Assembly (NCBI GenBank): GCA_021904315.1
Contig: CM038913.1
Location: 3,781,958 to 3,845,957, forward strand
Reading direction: 5' to 3'
Length of the DNA: 64,000 nucleotides
From: Sphagnum magellanicum
Lineage: Eukaryota; Streptophyta; Sphagnopsida; Sphagnales; Sphagnaceae
Shown: piece by piece, positions 1 through 11,495 of the stretch
Position numbering within the stretch: position 1 is the first letter of the stretch
Layout: every line of letters begins with the position of its first letter
Notes under the pieces: generated by a model
The model's database searches: none
What the model saw: the letters and a program-made list of their open reading frames with translations, nothing else
What the model was told of the DNA's origin: nothing
Translations under genes and position numbers: made by a program

Positions 1-627
1 CCTTGAAAATCTATTACAAACATAACATTCCTATTTTGGCCACTCACCTAAGAGGCATTGGAGTTCACAAAACTTGCAAAGCTAATGTGCATAAAGGGGA
101 ACAATTTTTTTTGAAATGTGAAAACAAGATAGATATCGATGTCAAGCCATGCAAAGAAGGGAAAATATAAAACTACATTAGCAAAGATGGCTTTGGACAA
201 CCTTACAAACCAACAAAATAATTTGATTTAAGAAAACATTTGTGACCCATAGATTTTGCTTGAATTTGTTTACACTTGCCATTGTTGGAACTCATGATGA
301 TTTCATTAAATTTGCACAAATGAGAGGTGTCTTTGTATGTGACTTAGTGGCAACTATTAAGGTATGTCAAAGTAACATTCATAGAGTGTATTGTGATTAA
401 ACTTCCAACAAACAACAAACAACATTTGGGCCTTCAAATCAATGTTAAAGTTGAAACATGAGAACATCCAAATGTGGTGGGTACTTGATTGGATTCTAGT
501 GTTTAGCATTTGACTTTTGAAATAAATGGCTAGCATATTCGGGCAAAACATTGAGATTTGAAAACTAGCTTTTTCTCACATGTGATAGAAGATGTTTTTG
601 TTGTTGAATCATTGGTGAAAAACCAAT
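1..627 (+). pseudogene. hAT transposase remnant, copy A (middle part)
   Basis: Decayed coding sequence of a plant hAT-superfamily transposase, the homologue of 20992-21617 in copy B. Broken frames still show family features, such as an FIKFAQMR-like then VFVCD-like stretch around 290-350. In intact plant hAT proteins this region follows the DDE catalytic area. Stops and frameshifts interrupt it many times, so it cannot make a protein. The upstream part lies outside the window. The downstream part, present in copy B, is missing here and a tandem array stands in its place at 628-840. Identification rests on recall of the family, not on a search. Confidence 0.6.
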
Positions 628-840
628 GCAAAGGTAATACACCTTTCAAGGTCATAGTGTATTATGACACCTTGAAGGTGTATTATGCAAAGGTAATACA
701 CCTTCAAAGGTCATAGTGTCAAGGGCCTTGAAGGTGTATTATGCAAAGGTAATACACCTTCAAAGGTCATAGTGTCAAGGGCCTTCAAGGTGTATTATGC
801 AAAGGTAATACACCTTCAAGGTCTTAGTTCTCGAACCAAA
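628..840. repeat. Tandem array of 56-59 bp hairpin units
   Basis: The string GCAAAGGTAATACACC recurs at 628, 687, 743 and 799, spacings of 59, 56 and 56 bp. Each full unit contains TAATACACCTTCAAGG-like sequence and its reverse complement CCTTGAAGGTGTATTA, so every unit can fold into a stem of about 16 bp. Copy B has no array here. It has about 860 bp of further hAT sequence instead (21618-22478). Confidence 0.9.
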
Positions 841-1300
841 TATTTTCTAGGTCACTTTTGTTCTATGGCTTCTTTTAATGCATTCAAATGATTGTTCATT
901 GCTTAAAAATTCTAAAATTTGCCCCAGTAATTGCCAAATTTCAACAAGAGTATTTCACACTTTGCAATAAAAACTCCAAATGCTATTGAAGAATAGCCCA
1001 AAAACTCTAAGATTATTTCAATGATAGCCAGTTATTTTAATACCAGGCAATTACCAGGTTAAAACCTACCCAACAATTATGAAAAAATCAATAACCATCC
1101 AACACTGCTCATGACTTCATGATCACAGTAATTACTTGATTTGGGTCAGTGCCTTTTTCTACCTTGGTGGTGGAAGGTTAAAGGATTTATAGTCTGGAAC
1201 AGATTGAAATATATGGGGGAGCTAGAATCATATGCACTCGAAATGGTCCATTCCCATTGCTGGGTATCAATGTAATTCCGGAGGGCATCCTTGTTACATG
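841..1300. other. Intergenic, shared by both duplication copies
   Basis: Collinear with about 22479-22937. I see no open frame or RNA gene. The sequence is AT-rich with short degenerate motifs and no recognised element. Confidence 0.6.
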
Positions 1301-1448
1301 AAGGTCTGGGGTGGCAGAATATGTCATTTTCTTGACCACATTATATGACAAAACTTCTAGCAATAAAATAACACTTTGTAATAGTGACCACAATCTCTGT
1401 TAAACATGATTTTTTAAACACATTGTTAAATCTGCCACCCCAGACCTT
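1301..1448. mobile_element. MITE-like hairpin element, copy 1 of 3
   Basis: 148 bp bounded by a perfect 18-bp terminal inverted repeat, AAGGTCTGGGGTGGCAGA (1301-1318) and its reverse complement (1431-1448). The interior also carries sub-terminal inverted motifs around TTATATGACA. A diverged copy in the second duplication unit lies at 22938-23084, and an independent copy outside the duplication lies at 45593-45742. Non-autonomous with no coding capacity. No clear target duplication is visible. Confidence 0.75.
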
Positions 1449-2712
1449 AATGCCATGGAATGGTCTTGCCCTTCCCCATTATGTTGGGCGCATCACCAAG
1501 CTTGCCCTAACAGGCTCAAGAGTGCATTGTGTAACATATTGCGCAGGGTAATGAAATAAACTTGGGCATTACCCAGTTACACAATTTGTGTAATGATTGT
1601 GGAGGTCTGAAACTCTTGAAGCGGGGACTAATAAGAAACCCATATGATGATGAGAAGCATATAGCAGATAAGACTCTTATGTTTGACTGCCATCAGCAAC
1701 ATGACATTGGTAACATACCTTGTTCATTAAACTTTTTTTAGATTAAATTCATTAATGATTTAGCAATAAGAATTTAGTTTTTTTGAGATTCTTGTTCTTC
1801 ATACCTTATTCCTACTTTTTCTTGTCAAATCTGATTTTGTTGTTGGAAGCATGAGAGGGGGGATTTGGGATTGACAAAGGCAACCAAGGTTTCCAAGTAT
1901 TCCAAATTCTCTTGTTGACAAGTTCTTTCCTTGGGTAGTAACTAGGAGCTCTGTTAAGAAGGCTCCAGTAAGAGAACTGTTAGTGCTTTCTGTGATAGTC
2001 ATGGTGTGAAGAGAAAAGAAATTTCTTGTCATCCTTTATGCTAATGCACTTTGTAATCAGTGGCTTTACCTCTTTTCATAAGTCACTGTGATCACAAATT
2101 CTGCCCCAACAACAGTTTTTCATTGCATTTGATCCATCTTGCCATGCTCACAGTCATCTTGCAACCTTTTTTTTTGGGGGGGGAAACTTCACCAAATGGC
2201 AAAAATAGAATTCAAATTGGCAAAAGATTAATGTTTTCTGAGTTTTTTAATCACCAAATTTTGAATGTATATATAATTTTTAAAATTCTTCAGAGTTTAT
2301 CCTAAGTTCCAGCAAGTAGTCAAAAGGATGTTATTTTTGTTTTTATTTCATATTTCTTTATCGCCAAATCTAGCTAAATCATCATGGGCGATCACCACTT
2401 TGGCTACATCACAAAATTGAAAAAAAAAAAAAAAAAAAAACTTATATATAATTCTACAAATCACAGCATTGACCAAATGCAGAGGTCCATGCAGAGCTGT
2501 GTGAATGTGAGTCAACTTGTGAGTTACTAGAAGGTGACATTTGTCAATTTCTTATTGGGAACAAGGTTTTTTCTAATTCTCTAGAAAGTTCCCTACATAA
2601 GAAATATCTGCAATGCTCCTAAGATTAATTAGCTAGGGATTTTCTGCCCAGTTGCAGCTCTCCAATGAAAAGTGCTTATCAATGCATCAAGAAATAGGCT
2701 CCATTTCAGAGG
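1449..2712. other. Intergenic with a copy A-specific insertion
   Basis: The part to about 1774 and the part from about 2263 match copy B (about 23085-23395 and 23396-23856). About 490 bp at 1775-2262 is absent from copy B. It contains no convincing gene, only a short G run and T run near 2170. A 20-bp A tract lies at about 2420. The segment at about 2363-2440 recurs near 23515 and 36020, so it is a small dispersed repeat. Confidence 0.6.
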
Positions 2713-2780
2713 CTTTCCATTAGGCTGCTATACAACCCCAGCATACAGGGTAATTGTGATCACAGCAGCCTAATGGAAAG
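2713..2780. mobile_element. Short MITE-like hairpin (68 bp), copy A
   Basis: CTTTCCATTAGGCTGCT at 2713-2729 is repeated as a perfect 17-bp reverse complement at 2764-2780, leaving a 34-bp interior. The copy B version (23857-23924) has one mismatch in the arm. A related TTCCATTAGGTTGTTGGGATCACAG motif pair occurs near 14189 and 35877, so this terminal sequence is dispersed. Confidence 0.7.
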
Positions 2781-5037
2781 AGACATCTTATGGTGTCTAT
2801 AGTAAACTTGTTGCAACAGTTTTCAACTCATATGCCCTTGGATGGATATTGAGGCAAAATTGTTGAGGCAAGGTCACATGGTATGCTGACTTGCACCTTG
2901 CAAAGGTGATTTGTTTTTGGGTTCTCAGAGCCAGCATACATATGGTTAGAAAAATTTGTCCCTAACTTAAACCTAGCCTAGACATGTAGAAACCCGAACC
3001 TAGATTTACCCTAGACCTGCATAAACTTTAAACACATCAAATTTTTCGCACATTTTGTTTGTTTTTGAAATGGTTTGAGTGTATTCTCAGCCAGACCTCT
3101 TGCAAAATATTTAGTGTTGAGGTGATGACTTTCCGATAGTGCCCTACATGAGCAGGACGTACCTAATTAGTAACTTCATGCTTAGAATGAGAGGCAAACA
3201 CACCTTTCATTGTAGTTTAGAGGCTCCCAACAACATGTTTAGTTGTGCCCTACTTGTTTTTACGGAGCTTTGTGTTGTATTCTTTTGAGGCTCCAGCTCT
3301 TTGTGCATTGTATTGCTCATGACGTTAAGTCTTTTGAGTTGTTCAAATGAGCTACAACTGTTTGGAGTGTCAAGCGTGTCAATGCTAAAGACTTTTGAGC
3401 TTGGGGAGCATCACAAGACCAACATGCTTTGAACACCTGGCCCATAAAATAATGGAGCATAAATTATTTATCCCCTACATTGTAAATGTGCTACAAAGTT
3501 TTCTTACCTTGTGATGAACTAAATCAAGTTGGAAGGGCTTGCATATCTATCAACTAGGCTATTTGTAGAAAAAAAAAACTTCAAAGGTAATCATTGTGTG
3601 AGAGCCAACAAACCAAATGAGTGTTCTCATAACATTATGAACATCACTCAAATTTTGATATTGTTCAATGTTTGGATTTTGATCTTTTTTTGGGTCTACT
3701 TTTTATTTGTTTTAAAAAAAAATTTGAAGCTGATTAGTGTTAGAAATAAGTAGGCAAACCTCTGCATATTATATTTTAGCCCATAAGAGTGTAATCTGTA
3801 CCATTGCAAAACATTGAAGAAAAGTATTTTGACAAATCCATAGACAAAGTTAATTTGTGTGCACAAGCCAAAATTGGTACATTCCATGTTTGTTACACTT
3901 CAAGTCAAACACGTTCTATAGTTCTATGCTCATGTTATATATTATACCTTGATTATCTTTTTGTGTTTAAGTTTGGAGCGCATGTGTATTAGGAATATCA
4001 AGTTTTAATCAAATGAAAATGATTGCAGAAGGGGTCAGAGGGGAAGGGGTAAGCCCAAAAATTTTCCATCAATGCTCCATTCATCTCTCATCTGCACACA
4101 TTCATCCTCAAAACAACCTTCCAGCAATTATTAGTATTGTTTTCATTTGCTCATAGCTTGTAGCATTTGCACTGGGGACATTGAGAATCAAAGTTCCTAG
4201 GTTGTTCAATTCAAGAAAGACAGGTGCTGCTGTACATACTTATCAAGTGGTTGTGCTATGTGAACTTGCATAGTCTTAGTACTTACTTCTTGGTAAGAAT
4301 TTGGTGGATTGGATTTTAGATGTGAAATAAAAACCTTTGACATCCAATTTGAGCCTATTCAACTGACAAACATTTATGCAATCGTAGAGAAAATTCACAG
4401 TTCTGTCTATTATGGCAAAACCAAAACTAACCAAACAAGGAGTCAGGTCACAAGCGTTCATGACAAAGCATCAGGTACCAAAGCATAACCTTCACCATAA
4501 ACAGCAATGACAAGGTAAATGACTGCCCACTAACTTCACGACAGTGGCTGTACTGCAGATAAATTTATAATAATCCGCACGAAAAGTTTGGCTCAACTAT
4601 CATACATACACACATCTGTGACACAAGTTTCCATCACATTTTCAGAAGCAACAGAAAGAATCTGTATGACGTTCACTATAACCACTTCCTACCATCTGGT
4701 CTTCCTACCACTGCGCCTACTCAATGATAGAAGCTAAATATTTTGGACACCCAAATTTCCTAAAACCTCCACCATCAGCTTTGTGCACAAGAGTCATGTG
4801 CTTCCTTTGGCCACTACAATTTTTCATTGCTGCAAGCATGTGACAATATCAATATCCTGCCTCTCTAGTATAGAACATGACACAAAAAGCATAATACTGG
4901 GGTGGTAGTCACACCCACCCAACCAATGCGGAGGCACACAGCAACTCCATGCATATTGGCACTAACAGAATACTCTGCCACCATTCTGACCATGTATATA
5001 CCAATTCCACCTCATGGGAGTAATTTGTCACACTGAC
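2781..5037. other. Intergenic, duplicated, with a 0.79-kb insertion private to copy A
   Basis: No gene is supported. The downstream flank of the SERAC1-like gene, about 4020-5037, matches 24475-25507 closely, with only a few percent difference by eye at about 4741-4920. About 790 bp at 3232-4019 is absent from copy B, which reads straight across at about 24473. Its ends show no clear inverted repeat or target duplication, so I cannot assign it to a transposon class. Copy B has about 90 bp at 24268-24360 that copy A lacks, between short direct repeats of GTGNTGA type. Confidence 0.6.
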
Positions 5038-7381
5038 TCAAATTAAATTTTCTCCCCTGATTAACTTAATGATCTCCAGGAGCTTCGCATAGCCCAGACT
5101 TTTTCTGCTGGGTGGCTTGCAGATCTCAACATGATTGGCACGAAGAGAAACATTATTGTGATCTGTCAATTGAATTGCTGAAGCCGGTGGTACGACCAAG
5201 ACCTGCATTTACAAAGCCCACCCAAAATACCTGTGAGTCACAAGTCACAACACATAGGAACTTGCAACAAATATACAAGGAGAACCTGCGTGCTGAAAAT
5301 CATTTCATTGATTGGACAAACTGCTAATGCTTGGGGAGTGAGTGCACCTTCTTGTACTCTAATAGCTCTGCAAATGCATAGAGTGTGACTCTTTCTCGAT
5401 CAATTGCATCTTCAAAGTCGACAGACAGTTGCTCCATATCATTCTGGAAAGGAACAAGATTTTTTATAATACCAGCCAGTTGCAAGGGAAATACTTTGTT
5501 CAGATTTTTGACATATTCTGCAATCAGCGAACCAGTATGGGGAACTCCATAAAAAAATATGCCTCCAATATTTGCCAAAAAATTTGTGCACATCTCTTTC
5601 TTGGATGGATCTAATCGATTTGCAGGCCGACGATGCGCAGCCTGATGAGCCTTCACCACCAAACTCTTGATTACCAAACCCCCAAAGCTATGCCCAATCA
5701 GCACAATCGTTTGATCAACATCAAGCTGCCATTCCTTCCTACAAAAAAAGTGGCAAAAAAAGACTCTAGGTCAGATGACATATCCTGAAGCATCATCCAA
5801 CTTTTGCCACTATTGGATTTTTTTCCCCACAGGGGTCACTTGTGATGACCAAATTCTCAACTCTTGTATGAGGTCAATGATAATTGATGGCTTTTTACAA
5901 ACAATTCATCATTGATAATCTTGTGATTTGAAGTGACTTTCAATCTTGACAATCTAATGACTAGATGAACAAATACTGCCTGCGTACGCTTCAAGTGTCT
6001 GCAAACCTCCAGTATATTCTGAAGGAGATGAAATCATCTGTAATAGAAGTAGCTATGTCCACAAAGGAGAAGGCAATGGAAAGACAGGAAGCAGGCAATC
6101 TCCAAACAGTACTAAACACAAACCATTCTCTAAGAGATGGAAAATAGAAATGATCATATGTTTTGTGGGTTTAGGTTTCAGGGCTTATTAGTTCATAACA
6201 TGGAGCAAAGCAAGCTGTTGAAAAGAGAGAACTGGGTGACCATCAAGCCACCACCTTTGATTGTTCACTCCAATACTCAGACTTACCACAGAATTTTGCT
6301 GATCTTTAGTAACATCTTGAGGCAAAGCCCTAATAGGTAAAAGCATCAGTTGCACTGCCTCTGACGATGTACCCAGGAGCTATACCCCTACACAGTCAGG
6401 GCCAATAAAGCCTCTAGTGTTGACCCCATAGAATTATGCACAATTTAGGGGTCCTTGCAACTATGACCTTTTCTCTGACTGGAATTCCCCAAATATAAAA
6501 TCCAACAATCAATTTTGCACTCTTTGCATTCACAGAATGTGCATGTCAACTCCCCTCCTTTCTCTCTGCATCGTTTGGAACAGAAGGTGAAAACCCTCTG
6601 TTGAGTTTTCAATTTACTCAGACCACATAGAGGAAGAAGAAACCCTAACCCTAACCCTAACTTCCTCACTCCTTGTCATAGACTTGAAAGAAGGCCATAG
6701 ACAGGAAAGCTTATAATGCTGAAGTCTGTAATTGTGGACTAGAGGGTGAAGGCACCATACGTGGTGACCAAACTCTCGAGGAGCTCGGAGCCGATGTCTT
6801 GCACACGCTCCGTCTTGCCTTGGTTTTTAACCCATCTAGTGGCAGTGGAGTCGTAGGACATAGACAGCACCCTCACTCTCTCCTTCCCGAGATCCTCCGG
6901 CAGCCACTCCTGAGGCCAACACACATTCGAGTTGTTCGTCCAGGTGGTCTTCCAAGCATCCATCGCGTCTGACATTTGCAGTCCATGGAACAAGATGATG
7001 GTCACAGTTGCCTTCGTAATCGGATACATCCCCTTGGTCGGCGGCCATAATTGCTGCGGTGTAAATGGCTACATGTAGGTATTCCCCAAGCAAAGCAGAC
7101 ACATGAATCACATGAATCCATTTAGCTTCTTATGATCAGTCGCTCTGAAGCCACCCTCAGTCCAAAACCCCTAAAAACATTTTTTATAAAGAAAACAAAA
7201 ACAGAAACAAAATAACAAAAAACAAAACCAAACCAAACCAAAAAAACAAACAAAAAAACTTCAACAAAATCCTCACCCACACGAGCACCAGAGACGGTCG
7301 CATGGAAAAAAAACGCCACTACACGAGGAGAGAATGGCTTACTTCAACAACTCTTGCGGAGGCCGAACTTCTGTTTCCCAT
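5038..7381 (-). CDS. SERAC1-like alpha/beta hydrolase, copy A (4 coding exons, 300 aa)
   Basis: Predicted serine hydrolase of the SERAC1/DUF676 type. Animal SERAC1 remodels phosphatidylglycerol at mitochondria-ER contacts; plant substrates are unknown. Coding exons are 7381-7343, 7068-6761, 5738-5348 and 5202-5038, joined by GT-AG introns of 274, 1022 and 145 nt with matching phases (0, 2, 0), 903 nt in all. The start MGNRSSASARVVE sits on a 39-nt exon. A downstream ATG at 7029 is the alternative. Residues 41-44 HGLQ form the oxyanion motif, 128-138 VLIGHSFGGLV carries nucleophile Ser133, 178-186 is FYGVPHTGS and 269-276 NHVEICKP carries the likely catalytic His270. Position 252 is Pro, where copy B has Glu in PEASA. 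No signal peptide or NB-ARC domain is seen, so this is a stand-alone hydrolase. The splice model is inferred, but identical in copy B. Confidence 0.82.
6641..6661 (+). repeat. Short telomere-like (CCCTAA)n tract in intron 2 of copy A
   Basis: Three CCCTAA units lie inside the second intron of the SERAC1-like gene. The 6-base period (TTAGGG on the other strand) differs from the usual plant TTTAGGG. Copy B has four units at the same place, the last changed. Confidence 0.9.
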
Positions 7382-7585
7382 CGACGGAATGCTTTGCACT
7401 GCTGCAGCACAATAGAAGAAAACCTAAAATATTTTTTTTAAAAAATAATTAAAACAAGCAGGTGGAGATCCAACTAACCTTAAATCCGAGAGCTAAGGAA
7501 AAAATCTGCCAGAGAGGGGAAAAAGGAACAGATTCAGGAAGAAACAACAAGCTGCTAGGAGGAGGATCCACCAAACCTTTCAATC
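7382..7585 (-). other. Probable 5' leader of the copy A SERAC1-like gene, with a leader intron
   Basis: Reading the minus strand, a leader exon ending AAG|GTTAG (exon end about 7479) is followed by a T-rich intron of about 76 nt. The intron ends at TGCTGCAG (7402) or three bases later at a NAGNAG acceptor. The short start-codon exon follows. Copy B has the better donor AAG|GTAAGT at the same place. Inferred from signals only. Confidence 0.45.
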
Positions 7586-7599
7586 CGAGACTCGCCAGC

Positions 7600-7745
7600 T
7601 TGACTGATGAACTTTATAAACTGCTTCTTCTAGAAACTTGTAGGCTTCCAAAGCTTACCATCTTTCTAGCTAAGAAGGATTTTTTAACATTCTAGGTTAC
7701 TTTTTCTAGAAGCTTATGTCTGTATCCAGAGCTTCTAGGATTACA
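7600..7745 (-). promoter_or_regulatory. TATA box with heat-shock-element-like cluster, gene copy A
   Basis: On the minus strand TTTATAAAGT (7611-7620) is a good TATA box for a start near 7580. Just upstream are two TTCTAGAA cores (7628-7635 and 7704-7711), matching the TTCnnGAA unit of heat-shock elements. A degenerate TCCTAGAAGCTC lies near 7732. The order and spacing fit a heat-inducible promoter for the minus-strand gene, and copy B keeps the layout. Function is inferred. Confidence 0.45.
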
Positions 7746-8590
7746 GCTGGCGGCTACTCTTGCTTCTTGCTGGACGATGCTCCAAATATAAATTGCCCAA
7801 GCTCTTTATTGGGCCCCACTTTGGTTTCGGCTTAAGTAATGTCTGCTTTGTTTGTTTTGCTGAAGGTTGTAAGCTACAATTGCTTCAGATATTTCTATTA
7901 TTATTATTTTTTCCCCACGATTTTTCTATTCGCTCTTTCATTTTTTCTTGTTTTTCTTTTCACTCTTTTCTTCCAGTCTGCACTTTCAATTTTATAATGC
8001 TCTGTTTCAACTTCATAATGCTCTTTCTTATTCCTTTTTGGTGGTGTTGTTCATTCCTCTCCAAACTATTGCTTCTATTGTTTCTTCCTTTCTCAATTCT
8101 GTTGTTGTTCGTTCCTGTGCAGAGTTATTATTTGTTCCTCTTCAATGTTACTACAATTCTCTTTTTTTTGCTTTTCACTCTTTATTTCCACTTTGCACTT
8201 TCAACTTCATAGTGCTCTTTTTCAACTTCATAATGCTCTTTCTTGTTCCTTTTTGGCGTTCTTGTTCATTCCTCTCCAAACTACATTGCTTCTATTGTTT
8301 GTTCCTTTTTCAATTCTTGTTGTTGTTCATTCCTGTGCAGAGTTATTATTTGTTCCTCTTCAATGTTGCTACAATTCACTCCTCTTCAGCACTATTTCTT
8401 GTCCTTATTCGACAATATTGTTGCTCACTATAATCTTGTTTAGTCTTTTCCAAGTGTGTGTTGTGGTTCCTTCTAGCTTTGTTGCTTTGCTCCTTCTCCA
8501 ACATTGTTGTTCCCTCTTGTCCACATACTCCTTCCTCTCTTTTTTCCTTGTGTAGCTTTCAAGTCTCGTTGTAACTTCGAAGTTGAAGTC
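7746..8590. repeat. T/C-rich tract with a tandem duplication of about 215 bp
   Basis: The block starting CTTTTCACTC at 7956 is repeated from 8171 to about 8385. Both units contain TTCATAATGCTC, TTGTTCCTTTTTGG and CTGTGCAGAGTTATTATTTG. Overlapping plus-strand open frames of 130-160 codons here are Phe/Leu/Ser-rich because of base composition. Three frames stay open together, so I do not call a gene. In copy B (28206-29040) the second unit is shorter by about 75 bp. Confidence 0.8.
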
Positions 8591-11495
8591 TTAGGCTCTA
8601 CAAGTTGCAACTACAAACGTTTGATTCAAATGTCAAAGTTCTTTTCTCTCTTTTTTTTTATTTCATTCTGTATGAGTCAATTCTATCTTTATTTTTTAAC
8701 CTTTATTTATTTGGTTTATTTGGGTTTTTACAATTTTTTTTGGTCATAAATTAACTAAAACCATGTGGCTAGGGAAAAAGCTTTCAATTTCTGGAATGTA
8801 CTTCAATAGTTAAATCAATCCTTAACTTTTAATTTAAACACCAATTTGGAAATGTGAGAAAGATGTAAAAATACAGAAAAATGAGATGGAGGTTTATCAA
8901 TTAATAATATCCCCTACCCTTCCTACCCCCTTCATATGTTCTAATATGGTTTCCAAAATAATGACGTCATTATTTATGTCAATCTCAAATTTTCTTTTAT
9001 CATATAACATGGACATGAAAATGAACATTAACATGTTATTGGAAAAAGAAAGTTCATTTTGAAAATGTATTGAAATAATAATTATTTTGAACATAAAATG
9101 ATTACAAGTTTACATTTAAAATCAACTACTTGAAGCCATAAACCCTAGGTAAATCTAGATAATAATTAATCATAATTGTTTTTTTGTGTAGACTTGTTGC
9201 AAAACTTTTTTTTTTTTTTGCATATCTTGCATTTTCATATTAAATAATATTTTGCATTATGCCCGGAAGGGAAAGAAGAAATGAGTGGGGTGTAAACAAA
9301 CTAATAGGATCCACTCTAACAAGTGGTTGGGTTTCACACTTTGAATCAAAATTTAATTTCAATGTGAAAAATGATCAAATTTTTTACACAAATATGTTGT
9401 TAATATAGTATGGAAACATGCGATTGATTTGGAATAAATTTAATGAGGATAAAATGTTCCAAACCACTCATTAGACATTTTAATGTTTGTTTTTTAACGT
9501 TGTGAAAACTCTCTTTTTTTGGCAGGTTTTTTAAACACATATTTACACAAAGATATGATGTAACATTTTTTTAAGTCATAACATATGTTATTGGGGTTTC
9601 TCCATCATTAGTTAATTAATCATTTTTGTGGAAGATGGAATAGTTTAGTCAAAAAACAAATAAACCACACTAAAATGATTAAACATTTGAAATATTTATG
9701 AATTAAAAAACAAGGAAAAAATATAAATTGAACAAGAATTTGAAGAAAATCCAAGGTTATGAATCCATTTCTTTGCATTTGGAATGGATTGGTAATTTTT
9801 TGTAATTCCCATAGCGATGAAGTAAGTTCTTTCAACTTGATAATTCTCGAAAAATAGCTTTTCCAAAAACAAACTATCTAGTTCTTATAGTCATGATGTC
9901 AAATGTGAACATAGATTCTTCCCTAAAAATTCATCTGCCCAAGTGTTTTCATAGTCCTCCATTTTTTCCTTGGTCCATGTGTCTTGTACTTTCACACTTT
10001 TGTAAGTATGCTAATACTTGGAGGAAAAAGGAATCAAAATAAGGAAAAAAGAAAGGAAAGAAGGCTTAGATTTCTAGATGTCAAAAGAGTTACACATTTT
10101 TTGGAACAAATTAATTTCTGTTTTGTTCTTTAGCCACAAAACCCTAAAATCCAAAGTTGTTTTATAAATCAACAAAAACTTTGAACGATGGAATTTCAAC
10201 TTAAACATTTTATTAATTATGATTTTCATACATACTTTTAGATCCATTAACTCAATTTTAGTCTACAAAATTAAAACATTAAATAATGCAATAATTTAAT
10301 GTTTTGTCAACTTGTGACCTTGAAATTTTTTGTTATTCTTTTAAATCCACTACTTTTAGAAAGTCATTGTGAATCCAACTACTAACACAAGGAACCGCAA
10401 CCTTTATGAATTTTAATACCCAAAGGTAATGCCATATGAAAAATAACATTGGAGAAATAATTCAGCCAATTAAAAACTTATGTAAAAAAGGTAGAGGTAC
10501 TTGCTCAAATAAATTTTAATTGAATTGGATTTGTATGAAATTTTCTTATAACGCAAAAGAACAAAACACAAGGACCATGATCACCTCAGTTATGATTGAG
10601 CACAATTTTAAGGGCAACAAATGCAAATTGCATAAAATCTTCATGAATGAGTTATCACTTGTAAGCAAAATAACATAAATGACAAACCCATCTATTAATG
10701 TGCTAATACTTGGGGGAAAAAAATCAAAGGTTTAGTGTTTTTTTTCTTCTTTTGAAAGGCATGTGTTTTTCAACTATGTGTAAATATCATATGTTCAAAT
10801 GCACAAAACTTGTCAACAATAAAATCATTGCAACAAACCCTATGCCCAAATAATGTCATTTTAATCTTTTAAGAACAAGACCTTAGTGTAGTGCCACCAC
10901 ACGGGAACAAAAATGCCAACGTTGAAACATACTCTGACATTTTCATTGTTGAAACAATTCATGTAATAGAATTGTCATCACCTCCCCAAATGATTTTATA
11001 TTCATTTATAGAATCTTCAAAAATCTCCTAGAAATCATCCAAAATTGGATAATTTTTCTTATTGTTCACTTCTTATGATGTTGATTGTTCGATCCTATTA
11101 TTGTTTCCATTGAGTCCGGGACATTATGTCCTTTGACACAAAAATGTTAGATTATCCATGCACTTTTATCCTTTTGCCAAACATATGATGGAATGTAATT
11201 CTATGTTCCTATAAGTAAGTCATATGGAATCAAATGTAACCAAATGCAACCATGGTTATGACTATATTTCAAATAATAAACCAAATGATTGAATCAATTT
11301 CTACGTTCAATAAAAACATGGGGTTGGATAGAATTACAAACCAATCGAAAGGTTTTTCCAATGTCACAAGGCTCTTTGAAATTTCAACTGGCATTGCTAA
11401 TGCTTTAGGTTGTTCCCACATTGTTAGTGTAAGGGGCTTTGAATGTTTAACCTAACATGAAACAATATCAATATTTATTGTTAATAATGATATTG
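8591..11495. other. AT-rich intergenic, duplicated, no gene seen
   Basis: Collinear with about 29041-31918 in copy B. Only short frames of chance length occur and most differ between the copies. I find no RNA gene or intact transposon. Confidence 0.65.

Noticed and set aside
6641-6661. Telomere or chromosome end
   Set aside because: Only three or four units, inside an intron, with collinear sequence on both sides.
7029-7029. ATG at 7029 as the start of the SERAC1-like protein
   Set aside because: An upstream 39-nt exon with ATG, a good donor and matching phase exists in both copies and joins cleanly at 7068. The 7029 ATG is kept only as an alternative.
7760-8555. Long overlapping plus-strand frames (136-161 codons), Phe/Leu/Cys-rich, also in copy B at 28221-28894
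   Set aside because: They come from T/C-rich sequence with a 215-bp tandem duplication. Several frames are open together, lengths differ between the duplicates and no domain is seen.
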